Notes: generated from the letters alone by a model not told the origin. Positions 34,551-44,269 are shown, counted from the stretch's first letter. The stretch is 64,000 nt of DNA from Candidatus Binatia bacterium (GCA_028278325.1 JANQEO010000063.1:124001-188000); one strand, 5' to 3'. Translations and numbers: made by a program.

Positions 34551-35666
34551 GTGAGCTTCAACATCGACGACTTCCGTGCCGCCGGACTCTACGACCCCGA
34601 CGCCCCTGATGCCGAGCAACGGCTGGCCATGCTCGAATGGCTAGCCGCGCATGGGGCTACGATGGAGCAGATCGGCTGGGCGGTTCACAAGGGCGCGCTC
34701 ATCGAACTAGCCGGCGAGCTCGGCAGGATGCGCGAGGCTCGGCTTACCCTTGCCGATGCGTCGGCTGTATCGGGAATGCCGGTCGAACGCATCGAAGCCG
34801 TACGCTTCGCCCTCGGCTTGCCACGGCTTGAACCGGACGAAGCGGCCATGACCGAGGGGGAGGCCCTCAGCCTCACGGTGTTCGATAGAGGCGAAGAACT
34901 GTTCGGGGAGTCGGCGTTACGGCGTTTCACCCAGGTGATGGGCACGTCGATAGCTCGGATTGCGGAGGCAGGGATCTCACTTTCGCTGGCGAACCTTTTG
35001 AGCCCGCTCCGGGAAAGCGGTGGTAGCGAACTGGTCATCGCCGAAGCCCGGTTCAACGCGGCAAGATCGATCCCACCACTCGCGGAACTGATTGGTCACC
35101 TGTTTCGCGCTCACACGGCTGTGGCCGCGCGCCGCATCGAGGCATCGTACGAGCAGGGCTTTATGGATACCGTGCCCATGGCCGTTGGATTTCTCGACCT
35201 CGTCGGGTTCACTGCTCTTGCTCGCCAGATCGACGCCCGCGCGCTGGCCGACGTCATCGATCGCTTCGAGGAAACGGCCCAGGACGTCACCGCAGCCAAC
35301 AACGGACGTGTGGTTAAGTTCATAGGGGATGAGGTCATGTTCGTGACCTCGGATGCATCGACTGCGTGCGAAGTGGCGCTTGCCCTGCTGGACTCGTTCG
35401 CCGACGATCCCATCGTCAGACCTCGCGGAGCTATCGCTGCGGGAGACGTGCTCGTGCGCGGCGGGGACTATTACGGGCCCATCGTGAATCTTGCCGCCCG
35501 TGCGGCGGGGCTAGCCGCGCCGGATGAGGTTCTGGTGACCGAAGCAGTTGCGAACGAGGCACCCGGTGCATTTCGTTTCGAACCGGCCGGACGGCGGGTG
35601 CTCAAGGGGTTTAATGAGCCCGTGCGCTTTCTTACCGTGGAGCGACCGGTCACCGGCCGGGACTGA
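34551..35666 (+). CDS. Rv1264-type class III adenylate cyclase with regulatory N-terminal domain
   Basis: 371 aa from a GTG. The N-terminal 190 residues are the helical regulatory domain of mycobacterial Rv1264/Rv2212-type enzymes, in which they sense pH or fatty acids (LAMLEWLAAHGATMEQIGWA, TQVMGTSIARIAEAGISL). The cyclase domain follows: metal-binding FLDLVGFTALARQ, substrate Lys in VVKFIGDEVMF, DYYGPIVNLAARA with the transition-state Asn and Arg. All catalytic residues are visible. Divergent from the cyclase-TPR gene. Confidence 0.92.
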   Translation: MSFNIDDFRAAGLYDPDAPDAEQRLAMLEWLAAHGATMEQIGWAVHKGALIELAGELGRMREARLTLADASAVSGMPVERIEAVRFALGLPRLEPDEAAMTEGEALSLTVFDRGEELFGESALRRFTQVMGTSIARIAEAGISLSLANLLSPLRESGGSELVIAEARFNAARSIPPLAELIGHLFRAHTAVAARRIEASYEQGFMDTVPMAVGFLDLVGFTALARQIDARALADVIDRFEETAQDVTAANNGRVVKFIGDEVMFVTSDASTACEVALALLDSFADDPIVRPRGAIAAGDVLVRGGDYYGPIVNLAARAAGLAAPDEVLVTEAVANEAPGAFRFEPAGRRVLKGFNEPVRFLTVERPVTGRD

Positions 35667-35740
35667 GCACCCACTGGGATCGTGCCGTGATGTCTCCCGT
35701 GATGTGATGCCGTAAGCACCCCGTGCCGATGGAGGACACA

Positions 35741-36535
35741 GTGAAGGAGACGCATAGACCGCTGTTAGTCGAACGCGATGGCGGGGTCGCCACCATAGTC
35801 ATCAACGACCCGCCATGGAACAGGATGACGCTCGAGTTCATGGACGAACTCGAAGACTTGATCGATTCCTTGGCCGTCGATAAGTCCGTGCGCTCGATCG
35901 TGTTCACGGGAGCGGGGGACGCCCACCTTTCCGTGGGAATGAACCTCAAGCAGTTCGCTGAAGCGTCCGCCAGACCCGGAGGATTCGAGGCGGTTCTCGA
36001 TCAGAGACTCAAGGTGCTGGCTGCGATCGAAAACCTGCCGAAACCGGCCATCGTAGTCATGAACGGTTATTGCTTGGGAGGCGGGCTCGAGTTGCCTCTC
36101 GCATGTCACTTCCGCCTTGCGGCTGCCGAGGGCGCACAGATCGGACTGCCTGAACTCGACCTGGGTACGGTCCCGGCGTGGGGCGGCACCGCGAGGCTCA
36201 CGAGATGCGTAGGGCGGGACCACGCCCTCGACATGATCCTGCGTGCAAAGAAGATCTCTGGACCGGAAGCTCTGCGTATCGGCCTCGTGAACGAAGTCTG
36301 GCCCAACGACGAACTCAAAGCGCGGGCGCATGCGCTGGCCCAAGAGCTTGCGGCCATGCCCGCGCTCGCCGTGGCCGGCGTGCTCGACTGCGTCGTCAGG
36401 GCCGGGCAGCTCTCTTTACAAGATGCTCTCGATGCAGAACGGCGTGCGGTCCTCCGCACCATGGGAAGCAAAGACAACCAAGAAGGCATGATGGCCTTCA
36501 TCGAGAAGCGCAAACCCCGGTTCAACGGGGAGTGA
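35741..36535 (+). CDS. Enoyl-CoA hydratase/isomerase family protein
   Basis: 264 aa. The GTG at 35741 lies 5 bases after GGAGG; earlier in-frame starts at 35723 and 35729 would place that ribosome site inside the gene. Crotonase fold: oxyanion-hole segments LSVGMNLKQFAEAS and NGYCLGGGLELPLACHF, then QIGLPELDLGTVPAWGGTAR. The catalytic Glu at the usual hydratase position appears as PELDLGTVP. A role in acyl-CoA beta-oxidation or a related step is likely; the window also has an acyl-CoA dehydrogenase but not next to it. Confidence 0.9.
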   Translation: MKETHRPLLVERDGGVATIVINDPPWNRMTLEFMDELEDLIDSLAVDKSVRSIVFTGAGDAHLSVGMNLKQFAEASARPGGFEAVLDQRLKVLAAIENLPKPAIVVMNGYCLGGGLELPLACHFRLAAAEGAQIGLPELDLGTVPAWGGTARLTRCVGRDHALDMILRAKKISGPEALRIGLVNEVWPNDELKARAHALAQELAAMPALAVAGVLDCVVRAGQLSLQDALDAERRAVLRTMGSKDNQEGMMAFIEKRKPRFNGE

Positions 36536-36742
36536 CGCTGAGCGTTTGTTTCCCAGCTTGAGTCGCGTCGGAGCAGCGTTCACCAGGTGTGAGTAGTCCG
36601 GCCGCTTTGTCGTGGAACCAGTCGCGGTGCGGAGAGGGCTGCAGGGAGTCTGTGGTGAACCGGTCTTTGCCGACGTGTTGAGCCTTCAAGTCGGATCTGC
36701 GGGCGAACGCTCCAGTATAAGCTGAAGAAGCTGGGGCGAGTT

Positions 36743-38530
36743 CTACGGACAGATGATCGGCGGATCAGAGCCCTTGGCAGAAACGTTCGTACCGTCGCTG
36801 CCGTCCCGCTTAATCTTACCGCCGAACTCCGCACAGTATTTTCTTTCCGCACCCGTCGTAACCACCACGCTCACCGGCATCTGCGGCTGACCTACTTCCA
36901 AGTCGTAGTCCAGGTCGGTGGTGGGGCCTTTGCCCCGACAAACCGCCTTGACGAATCGGCCTTCCTTCAAAGTAACGCGTGAGCACGGCCCTTCATCGAG
37001 TTCCTTGTCGACATACGAGTAACCCTTCGGGCTCGCCGGCTCACCGAGGAGCGACCAGTTTTCACAGGGCAGGGTCTGCGAGAAGGACTGGAGCGAGAGA
37101 GCGCTCGAGACCATGATAGTCCCGCCATTGCCGCGTCCGGGGCCGCAGCGCGGATCACTCGTCGAGTCGGGTACGGGAAGCCCAATGCAGGCATCCTTGG
37201 AGCGAAACGATATCTTGTTTCTCGACTCGTCGTCCGGGAGTTTGTTCTTGATCCGGAGCTTACGTCCGTGGACCTGCTGCTCTTCCGGCACGATGGTCAT
37301 GGCAGCGACGGTAGTTCCACCATCCGAGACCACCACGTCGGTCCCTGTGAACAGGCACTCGTCCTTGTCGGCAACCAAGGTGTAGTTGCCGGGAAACACA
37401 CCCTCCCAACCGAAGTCGCCTACGGGATCGCTTACCTGCTCCGGGTAGGCGGTGCCCGACATGCGCACCGTCGTGCCGGTCGGGTCGCCGCCCCCGGAAA
37501 TCGTGACCGTCCCGTCGATCGTGCCCAGCGAGCCTCCGACGTTTGCGAGTTGCGCAAGGGTGATGACATTGGCCGCGGTGATTGCGCGCCACTGATCAGC
37601 GTCCAGGTGTTTGACCTCATCGCAAACATGGTGATGGCAACCATGAAACTGTGTACGCCACTCGTGTGATATGACAGCCGGGTAGCCGTGGGCGTGGAAG
37701 TTCTCGTGATCCGAGCTCAGCCCGCCGGGCGCTTCCGTGCGAACCGCCAGCCCGAGAAAGTCCTCTGCGTTACTCCGTAGAAGATCCATCAGCCAAACCG
37801 ATGAGGCTCCATCGGTAAAACCCTCTATCCACAGGCCGCCCTGCTTGGGATCCTTCCAACCGATCATGTCGATGTTGAGGAAGCCCTGGATATCGAGGCC
37901 CAGCAGCTCGGCGCCCGCCGCAAAGTGGTCGCTACCCTCGGGAAAGCCCAGTTCCTCGGTCGCGAAAGTCATGAAGTAGATCGTGTAGTCGGTGTCCAGG
38001 GAGGCGAGTAGCCGTGCCGCCTCGAGGACGGCCGCGCTGCCTGTGCCATTGTCGTCGGCTCCCGGGGCGGCGTCGAATTCGCCCGCCGCCGGATCCCGGT
38101 TGCGAGAGTCCAAGTGACCGCCGACAACGTAGATGCGCGAGGGGTCGAGCACCCCGTACTTGATGCCGATGACGTTGTTCTGGGGATAGCCGTCGATGGT
38201 CGTAAAGGGGTCGAAGAAGGTATCGAGCCCCAGCGCTTCGAACTCAGCCTTCACGTACTCGTTGGCGAGTTGCATCTCCGCGGTCTTGTAGTGACGCGTC
38301 CTGAGGGTTGTCGCCAGATAATCGACGTGGTCGTACAGGTGATTCACGTTGGCGGCATCCGCGAGCGCCTGCCAGAACTCCTGCGGCTGTTGGGCCTGTA
38401 CTTCAGTGACGGTGAGCAACAAACCGGCGATGCAGCCCATGCAGGTAGACGCCCAGCGCGCTCGCGCGCCATTGGTGGCTCGCTTGGTCCTTGCACCAGC
38501 CTCGAGGCGCGAGGTGGGGTATGCGAGCAT
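36743..38530 (-). CDS. Secreted M28-family zinc aminopeptidase with C-terminal beta module
   Basis: 595 aa from ATG at 38530; a signal-like helix (MGCIAGLLLTVTEVQAQQ) follows a basic leader. The M28 zinc ligands are all visible: His in VVGGHLDSRNRD, bridging Asp in APGADDNGTGSA, Glu-Glu in FATEELGFPEG, Asp in FLNIDMIG, and His in AVISHEW. A beta-sandwich segment (TVTISGGGDPTGTTVRMSG) follows. The last ~185 residues form a module resembling the C-terminus of the FG-GAP protein at 52.9-55.7 kb (PC-W, GYSYVDKE, RGKG, C-x-F-x4-K). Probably an exported aminopeptidase. Confidence 0.9.
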   Translation of the reverse strand: MLAYPTSRLEAGARTKRATNGARARWASTCMGCIAGLLLTVTEVQAQQPQEFWQALADAANVNHLYDHVDYLATTLRTRHYKTAEMQLANEYVKAEFEALGLDTFFDPFTTIDGYPQNNVIGIKYGVLDPSRIYVVGGHLDSRNRDPAAGEFDAAPGADDNGTGSAAVLEAARLLASLDTDYTIYFMTFATEELGFPEGSDHFAAGAELLGLDIQGFLNIDMIGWKDPKQGGLWIEGFTDGASSVWLMDLLRSNAEDFLGLAVRTEAPGGLSSDHENFHAHGYPAVISHEWRTQFHGCHHHVCDEVKHLDADQWRAITAANVITLAQLANVGGSLGTIDGTVTISGGGDPTGTTVRMSGTAYPEQVSDPVGDFGWEGVFPGNYTLVADKDECLFTGTDVVVSDGGTTVAAMTIVPEEQQVHGRKLRIKNKLPDDESRNKISFRSKDACIGLPVPDSTSDPRCGPGRGNGGTIMVSSALSLQSFSQTLPCENWSLLGEPASPKGYSYVDKELDEGPCSRVTLKEGRFVKAVCRGKGPTTDLDYDLEVGQPQMPVSVVVTTGAERKYCAEFGGKIKRDGSDGTNVSAKGSDPPIICP

Positions 38531-38760
38531 GATCGTGGAACCCCTGCTCCCTAGGCCTGGCCTATGCGCGACCGGTGGTAGCAACACCCAGACTCCTACA
38601 ACAACGACCGGCCGGCGGCTAGAGCAATTTTGAGGGGACCGTCGGATCACGAGACTTGTCTCGAGAAAATCGCCGGATTACGGACTCGGAGCTTCGCCGG
38701 TGCACCCCTCAAACGGGGGCAAGGCTGGCTATGAACGGACCTACCGCTGGGGCCGTGCGT

Positions 38761-39396
38761 TCACAGCCAGCCCAGAATGCCGCCGAACACGATCAGGCAA
38801 GCGCCGTCGAATCCGAAGATCGCAGAAACGGTGATGATCTTGCGCTTGGTCGTCACCATGTCGTGAACCCAGAAGGCGACGATGAAGAAAGTCAGATACC
38901 CGAACAAGACGATGGGGATAGGCGAACGGGTGCTCCACCATGGATAGTCCCACGTCAGCATGTCCATCGCGTTCAAGAGGCATTCGATCAATACACAGCC
39001 GATCGAGCCTGTAAGACCTATGAACCAGCGGTTGGGAAGCCCCAGAATCTTCATGTTCTTGTCGGCGGGTAGGGTCTTCGCGGCGGTGATGCCGATGAAC
39101 GCGAACATCAAGCTGATCTCGATATTGAGACCGATCAGTATCTGATATGCGCTATTGCCCTGCACGCCCCAGACAGGCGCGTATTGGGTGAAATGAAAGA
39201 CGAGCGAGTTCCAGATTTCGTTGAACCAGTCCATGCCCCAGTAGGCCAGGCCGGCGAACACAACGCTCCAGTTCCTGCGTTGAATTTCTTCGACGTATAC
39301 GTGCACGACCAGAACAAACAATGGAATTACCCACCATCCGAAGTTGGTCGTATCCCGCAGGTTCCGGACTGCCATCTCGGCGAAGTCTGTAGGCAT
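38761..39396 (-). CDS. Integral membrane protein, copy 1 of a duplicated pair
   Basis: 211 aa with about six helices (WWVIPLFVLVVHVYVEEIQ, SLMFAFIGITAAKT, NRWFIGLTGSIGCVLIE, IPIVLFGYLTFFIVAFWVHD). ATG at 39396 is preceded by GGAG. By eye it differs from the gene at 46138-46773 at 21 of 211 residues (~90% identity). Residues ~36-112 are identical, and the upstream DNA is conserved too. No family recognised; acidic and aromatic residues (WGMDWFNEIWNSLVFH) inside the membrane could form an active site. Divergent from the hydrolase-cyclase gene. Confidence 0.85.
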   Translation of the reverse strand: MPTDFAEMAVRNLRDTTNFGWWVIPLFVLVVHVYVEEIQRRNWSVVFAGLAYWGMDWFNEIWNSLVFHFTQYAPVWGVQGNSAYQILIGLNIEISLMFAFIGITAAKTLPADKNMKILGLPNRWFIGLTGSIGCVLIECLLNAMDMLTWDYPWWSTRSPIPIVLFGYLTFFIVAFWVHDMVTTKRKIITVSAIFGFDGACLIVFGGILGWL

Positions 39397-39463
39397 GACC
39401 GTTTCGTCTCCAGCGCGTGTATTGGGGCGCACAAACGTCCCAACTCTTCGCGGTGCTGTCAAC
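39397..39463 (-). promoter_or_regulatory. Conserved upstream block, membrane-protein copy 1
   Basis: Reading on the minus strand, TTGACA lies at 39457-39462, followed by a shared GAGTTGGGACGTT segment and GGAGACGA before the ATG. The same elements sit at the same 61-base distance from the start of the second copy. No good TATAAT is visible 17 bases on, so a sigma70 promoter is likely but not proven. Confidence 0.5.
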
Positions 39464-39553
39464 CAGGGCCTGGCGAGACCGATGCTCCCGGATTTATGAA
39501 GAAGCCTTTCTATTCCGCTTTCGTCGCTAGCTGCCACAGGGCATGATCCGCCC

Positions 39554-40909
39554 GTGGCCGCGCCTAGAGACGTCTTCTACGCCCGCACCCGCGACGGGAT
39601 CGACATCGCCTACACCGTGTTTGGTGAAGGCCCCGACCTGATCATCGCGCCGGGCTTCGTCACTCACCTCGACCTGATGTGGGATCTCGGCGGCTTTCGC
39701 GGCTTGCTCGATCTTGGGAACTTCTTCCGGGTCATCATATTCGACAAGCGCGGGACCGGGCTGTCGGATCGGTCGATGGGCTTCGGAAGCCTCGAAGACC
39801 GTGCCGAGGACGTCCGCGCGGTTGCTGACCATGCCGGCGCCGAATCGGCGATCGTGTACGGGATCTCCGAGGGGGGTCCCCTGTGTATCTATTACGCCGT
39901 CACTCATCCGGAGCGCGTGCGTGCTCTCATCCTGTACGGGACCGCGGCACACTTTCGTCGATCGGATGACGCGGGTCGCCGTGCCGTCGGTCCGATGGGG
40001 ATGAGCTTTGATGAATTCATCACCTGGTTGCGGGACCGCTGGGGTAAGGGTGAAGCCTACTCGCTCTTCATGTCGAATCCTCCCGACGAGGAAGCATCAA
40101 AGCGTGTATTGGCGCGCTACGAGCGTGCGGCGTGCACGCCGCAGATGTGTTGCGAGATCATGCAGCGCAACATCGAGATCAATGTCGAACCGTTGCTGCC
40201 GTCGGTCGTGACCAAGACGCTTGTGGTCCACTGCAAAGGAGATCCGGTGATACCCATCGAGAACGCTCGGCGTATGGCGGGAAAGATCCCCGGCGCGCGT
40301 ATGGAAGAAATCGATGGTGACTTTCACGGAAGCTGGTTGGTTGAAGACAACGCGCTGGTAGGTAAAGCGATGATGAGTTTCTTGAGTGAGGTGTTGGGCG
40401 GGGAGGGAACTGCACCGGCTGCGATGGGGAACCGCGAGGTCGCCAGCGTGTTGTTCACCGACATCGTGTCTTCGACCGAGCGGGCCGCCCAGGTCGGCGA
40501 CGCCTCATGGCGCGGCATGCTCGAAAGGTTCGAAGAGACCGCGTCTGCGGTTGCCACTCAGACCGGTGGTGCCATGGTCAAGACAACAGGCGACGGGGTC
40601 GTGGCGACTTTCCCGTCGCCGTCGCAGGCTGTCTCGGCCGCGCATGCGCTTCAAGACGCCGCGTTGCCGCTGGGGGTTCGCATACGCTCGGGCGTGCATA
40701 CGGGTGAGATCGAAAGACGTGCGGACGATATCGCGGGCATGGGCGTTCACATCGCGGCGCGCGTCTCGGCGATGGCCGATGGAGGAGAGATCCTCGTGTC
40801 GCGCACCACACGGGATCTGGCTGTCGGCTCTCACCTCAATTTCGAGGACCGCGGAACCCACGCACTCAAAGGCGTGCCCGAGCCCTGGCAGGTCTTCGCG
40901 GTCGTCTAG
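39554..40909 (+). CDS. Alpha/beta hydrolase fused to class III cyclase (Rv1900c/LipJ type)
   Basis: 451 aa from a GTG. Residues 1-285 are an alpha/beta hydrolase (FDKRGTGLSDR; nucleophile elbow GISEGGP; acid Asp near CKGDPVIPIENA; His in GDFHGSWL). Residues 290-451 are a class III cyclase domain: VASVLFTDIVSSTERAA, MVKTTGDGVVATF, GMGVHIAARVSAMA and GTHALKGVPEPWQVF. The same fusion is known in Mycobacterium tuberculosis Rv1900c. Here the usual Asn of the NIAAR motif is His (VHIAARV), which could lower activity. Confidence 0.92.
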   Translation: MAAPRDVFYARTRDGIDIAYTVFGEGPDLIIAPGFVTHLDLMWDLGGFRGLLDLGNFFRVIIFDKRGTGLSDRSMGFGSLEDRAEDVRAVADHAGAESAIVYGISEGGPLCIYYAVTHPERVRALILYGTAAHFRRSDDAGRRAVGPMGMSFDEFITWLRDRWGKGEAYSLFMSNPPDEEASKRVLARYERAACTPQMCCEIMQRNIEINVEPLLPSVVTKTLVVHCKGDPVIPIENARRMAGKIPGARMEEIDGDFHGSWLVEDNALVGKAMMSFLSEVLGGEGTAPAAMGNREVASVLFTDIVSSTERAAQVGDASWRGMLERFEETASAVATQTGGAMVKTTGDGVVATFPSPSQAVSAAHALQDAALPLGVRIRSGVHTGEIERRADDIAGMGVHIAARVSAMADGGEILVSRTTRDLAVGSHLNFEDRGTHALKGVPEPWQVFAVV

Positions 40910-40910
40910 G

Positions 40911-42605
40911 TCACGGCCTCATTTCATATCGGCCGCTGAGGCCGTGGACCTCTTGCCACACCTCGTCGAAGCGTGCGCGATCGACGTGAGGCTTGCGGAT
41001 CATTCTCAAGCAGCCGTCCATCTGTGCTTCGGTCGAGCTGGCCTTGCTATACAGAGACAACGCGTGCCCGGAGACATCACGGATTAGAAAATCGAATATC
41101 TGATCGACTAGTGCGGTATCGATCTCGTATATTCGGGCGTTCTCGAGCATGAGTTGTGCGTAGACGATGCAGGTGAAGATCTCACCGGCAGCCATGAGGA
41201 AGTCGACGTCCTTTCGCTGCTGTTCGTCGGGCGGAGCCGTCATGAGCAGTTCCTTGAAGACCGCCATCTGTTCGGAGAACAACCGGACGTTGGGCAGGTC
41301 GAAGTCCTTGAAGATGGCATCTGGGTCGTGGAACTTGATCTTGCTGAGGCCTCTCGTAGGGCCCTGGTCGAACAGAAAAGCATCATCGCTGGCGTCGCTG
41401 CGTTGCTCGATCAGAGGATACTCGGCGTTGCCGAAAAAGTAGTTCGGCATGAACTTGACGATCAGTGCGATGTTGACGTGCACCGTTCCCTCGAGCTTAG
41501 GCAAAGCGCGGATATCGCGGGCCGCCGACTCGAAATAGGTGTCACGCTCGAAGCCCTTTGCCGCGATCGCATCCCACATGCTGTTGATCACGTCTTCGCC
41601 CTGTGTGGTCACCTTCATCTTCACCACCGGGTTGTAGAGAAGATAACGGCGGTCATCGGGCGACGCGCTCCTCATGTAGTCGGCTGCACGCAGGGCAACG
41701 AGCTTCATCGCCGTCAGGCGTGTGTAGGCATCCACGAACATCTGCTGCACGTGGGAGAAGTCAGTGACGTACATGCCGTAGAGCCGGCGATTGGCGGCAT
41801 GAGTGATGGCCTCGTAGAGCGCGTGGGTACAGATCCCGATGGAGGCCCACCCGAGGTTGAACTTACCGATGTTTACGGTGTTGAGCGCTGCGTTCCAGGC
41901 GTCTTCGCCGCGATGGAGAATGTCGGACTCTGCGACCGGATAGTCGCGTAAGGCGAAATTGGCAACGAAGTTCTGGCTGTTACAGACGTTCTTGATCACG
42001 TCGAAGCACTCGTGCTGCGAGTCTGCCACGAAGAACACGTAGTCGTCGGTGCCTTCGATCTTGCCGAAGACCGATACCATGCGCGCTTCGTTGGCGTTGC
42101 CAATGTAATACTTCTCGCCATTGGCCCTGTAACTACCATCTGCCTGAGGTGTGAGGGTCATCTCGCTGGAGTACACATCCGCGCCGTGCTTGCGCTCGGA
42201 CAGTCCGAACGCGAAGATCTCTCCCTCCCGCAACAATTGCGCGGCTCGCTGTTTCTGCTCCTCGTTGGCGCTCATCCATATCGGCCCGAGGCCGAGCACG
42301 GAGACCTGCCAGGTGTACCAGTACTGCAAGCCGTAGAAGCCGAGGATCTCGGCGAACTCGCAGATCCGCCACGTGTCCCAGCGCGAGTCGGTATCTCCGT
42401 ATCCGGCCGGCGTGCACATCGTGGCAAAGATGTTGTCCCGGCCCACGAAGTCGAGGAAATCCCGGTACCAGACCCTCTCGTGGTCGTCTTGCTTGAGGCG
42501 CTGTTTTCCCTTGCTCTCGAAGAACTCGATGGTCTTGAGCATTACCTCGCGAGATCGTGCGTCGGGGTAGGGCCGAGTGTGATGGTTCGGGTCGAGAAGA
42601 ATCAT
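40911..42605 (-). CDS. Acyl-CoA dehydrogenase family protein
   Basis: 564 aa from the ATG at 42605, with GGAGG 7 bases upstream; the frame stays open to 42713. FAD-dependent oxidation of acyl-CoA. The conserved FAD/substrate segment FAFGLSERKHGADVYSSEM and YRANGEKYYIGNANEARM are clear. The C-terminal half includes the helical ACAD domain (RLYGMYVTDFSHVQQMFVDAY, DAIAAKGFERDTYFES). It is longer than the ~380-aa short-chain enzymes, like long-chain or FadE-type variants. Convergent with the hydrolase-cyclase gene with a one-base gap. Confidence 0.9.
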   Translation of the reverse strand: MILLDPNHHTRPYPDARSREVMLKTIEFFESKGKQRLKQDDHERVWYRDFLDFVGRDNIFATMCTPAGYGDTDSRWDTWRICEFAEILGFYGLQYWYTWQVSVLGLGPIWMSANEEQKQRAAQLLREGEIFAFGLSERKHGADVYSSEMTLTPQADGSYRANGEKYYIGNANEARMVSVFGKIEGTDDYVFFVADSQHECFDVIKNVCNSQNFVANFALRDYPVAESDILHRGEDAWNAALNTVNIGKFNLGWASIGICTHALYEAITHAANRRLYGMYVTDFSHVQQMFVDAYTRLTAMKLVALRAADYMRSASPDDRRYLLYNPVVKMKVTTQGEDVINSMWDAIAAKGFERDTYFESAARDIRALPKLEGTVHVNIALIVKFMPNYFFGNAEYPLIEQRSDASDDAFLFDQGPTRGLSKIKFHDPDAIFKDFDLPNVRLFSEQMAVFKELLMTAPPDEQQRKDVDFLMAAGEIFTCIVYAQLMLENARIYEIDTALVDQIFDFLIRDVSGHALSLYSKASSTEAQMDGCLRMIRKPHVDRARFDEVWQEVHGLSGRYEMRP

Positions 42606-42775
42606 CGAGATGCCTCCGTGTCGGGGATGCCGGGATGCTGCCACATCTATCGGGGTTTGGGTAACGCGCCCGACCGGTGCTTCGCGGCTAACCTCCGTCG
42701 CCCAGGTTGACAACGTCCATCAGAGTGTGATCCCTCTATCGCGAGGATCGCGCAACGCGCCCGGCCTTCTTGCTC

Positions 42776-43837
42776 ATGCCCACCAGCATCAACAGCGACA
42801 ATGTGACCTTCTACAGCGGCCGTGACACGGCCTGGCACGAAGAAATTCTCGATGCTTGCCCGACTCTGACCAACGGGTGCGCGCCGCCCGCTTGGGCGCG
42901 CAATCCTCACGTTCAAACTCTACTAACCGTGTTCCATGATGCAGGTGCGCCCGCCACGACCTGGGATCGCGAGGATCGGCTGATGGCTGGCGACGGCGGC
43001 ACCGTTTCCATTCAATGGGCCGGGCTCGACGCGCCACCGACCACGCCTGTGCTGGTCGCGATGCACACCATCTGCGGTAGCGCGGATGGCTTGCGTCGAA
43101 TGCTGGTGCCGTTACGCGAACGTCTGGGCTGGGTGGTGGCGGCGTGCAACCGCCGCGGTCACGCGGGCCTTCCGCTGACTGCGCCGCAGGTCGATACGAT
43201 GGGATCTACCGATGACCTGCGTTTACAGTTGCGCGCGATCGAGACCGAACGACCCGGTGCGCCGATCTATGCAGTAGGTGTTTCGGCGGGATCCGGTTTG
43301 CTCGTACGCTATTTGGGCGAGGAAGCTGAGCGGTCCCGTATTCGTGCGTCGGTGGCCGTGTGTCCGGCCTACGATGTGCCTGACGCTTTTCGCTTCATGC
43401 ACCCACGTTACGATGCGTACATGACCCGCAAGGTCATCAACTTCTTTCTGCGGCGAAACGCGAGGCAGCTAGACGGGATCGACGGCTACGACTACTGCGC
43501 CGCAGCTGGCTCGTTGGCGGAGTTTCACGAGCGACTCTATCCGCTGGCGGGCTACAGTAACGCCGACGCTTACTATGCCGGATCCAATCCTATGGCAGTG
43601 GCGATGGATGTCGTCACGCCGGGCTTGGTCATCAATGCAGCGGATGATCCCGTATGCGCCCAAGCCAACGTTCACCGCAATCTCGAGGGCATGCAGTCGC
43701 TTCCGCGCATGACTCTGGCCTTCACGCAGTTCGGTAGCCACTGCGGGTTTTTCGAGGGGTCCAGGGCGGCCGATAGCTGGCTGGTCGCGGCCATAGCCGA
43801 CTATCTTAGCGCAGCTCACTCCTTGCTCGGCTGTTAG
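42776..43837 (+). CDS. YheT-like alpha/beta hydrolase (COG0429)
   Basis: 353 aa. ATG at 42776 is preferred to the TTG at 42770. The start, PPAWARNPHVQTLL, matches the YheT family hallmark. The hydrolase core has AMHTICGSADGLRRM, NRRGHAGLP, nucleophile elbow VGVSAGSGLLVRYL, acid Asp in NAADDPVC and His in FGSHCGFFEG. Family members are putative lipases or esterases in bacteria and eukaryotes (ABHD1/3). Divergent from the acyl-CoA dehydrogenase. Confidence 0.9.
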   Translation: MPTSINSDNVTFYSGRDTAWHEEILDACPTLTNGCAPPAWARNPHVQTLLTVFHDAGAPATTWDREDRLMAGDGGTVSIQWAGLDAPPTTPVLVAMHTICGSADGLRRMLVPLRERLGWVVAACNRRGHAGLPLTAPQVDTMGSTDDLRLQLRAIETERPGAPIYAVGVSAGSGLLVRYLGEEAERSRIRASVAVCPAYDVPDAFRFMHPRYDAYMTRKVINFFLRRNARQLDGIDGYDYCAAAGSLAEFHERLYPLAGYSNADAYYAGSNPMAVAMDVVTPGLVINAADDPVCAQANVHRNLEGMQSLPRMTLAFTQFGSHCGFFEGSRAADSWLVAAIADYLSAAHSLLGC

Positions 43838-43846
43838 CTCTTTAAA

Positions 43847-44218
43847 TCACGCCTCTGCCCGCGCGCGGCGGCGCACAAGCGCCCAGTAAAGAACTCCGTT
43901 GATAGCCACAACCCCTACGCCCAGAAGAGCCTGGACCCTGCGAGTAAGCCCAGGAGGATAGACCAGCGGGACGATGTAGTGTTCAACGAAGCCGTCGCCG
44001 TATCCTGTCGCGCCGCCGGCCGTGCGAAACGCATTCTCGAGTGGGGTCAGAGGACAACCCCAGCCGAAGGCCTCAATGGCGCAAGCCCAGGCCACCGCAG
44101 GTATGTGGAGCCAGGCGATCCAACGCCACCGCACCACTAGAAGTGCGCCTGCCAACGCAAAGAGGATGAAGGCCAGGTGAAGGAAGACGATGCAGTCAGC
44201 GAGAATACGAAGAACCAT
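43847..44218 (-). CDS. DUF2784 membrane protein
   Basis: 123 aa with three to four helices. The hallmark segment CAIEAFGWGCPLTPLENAFR and HYIVPLVYPPGLTR identify DUF2784. Function unknown. Convergent with the YheT-like gene after a 9-base gap and downstream of the amidohydrolase in the opposite order of transcription (same strand). Confidence 0.88.
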   Translation of the reverse strand: MVLRILADCIVFLHLAFILFALAGALLVVRWRWIAWLHIPAVAWACAIEAFGWGCPLTPLENAFRTAGGATGYGDGFVEHYIVPLVYPPGLTRRVQALLGVGVVAINGVLYWALVRRRARAEA

Positions 44219-44269
44219 GTTTAAGCAGCGCTCTGTCTACGCCTGAAGTCACATCTGTTTCGGGCACGA

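Noticed and set aside
41154..41951. 265-aa plus-strand ORF
   Set aside because: Antisense to the acyl-CoA dehydrogenase.
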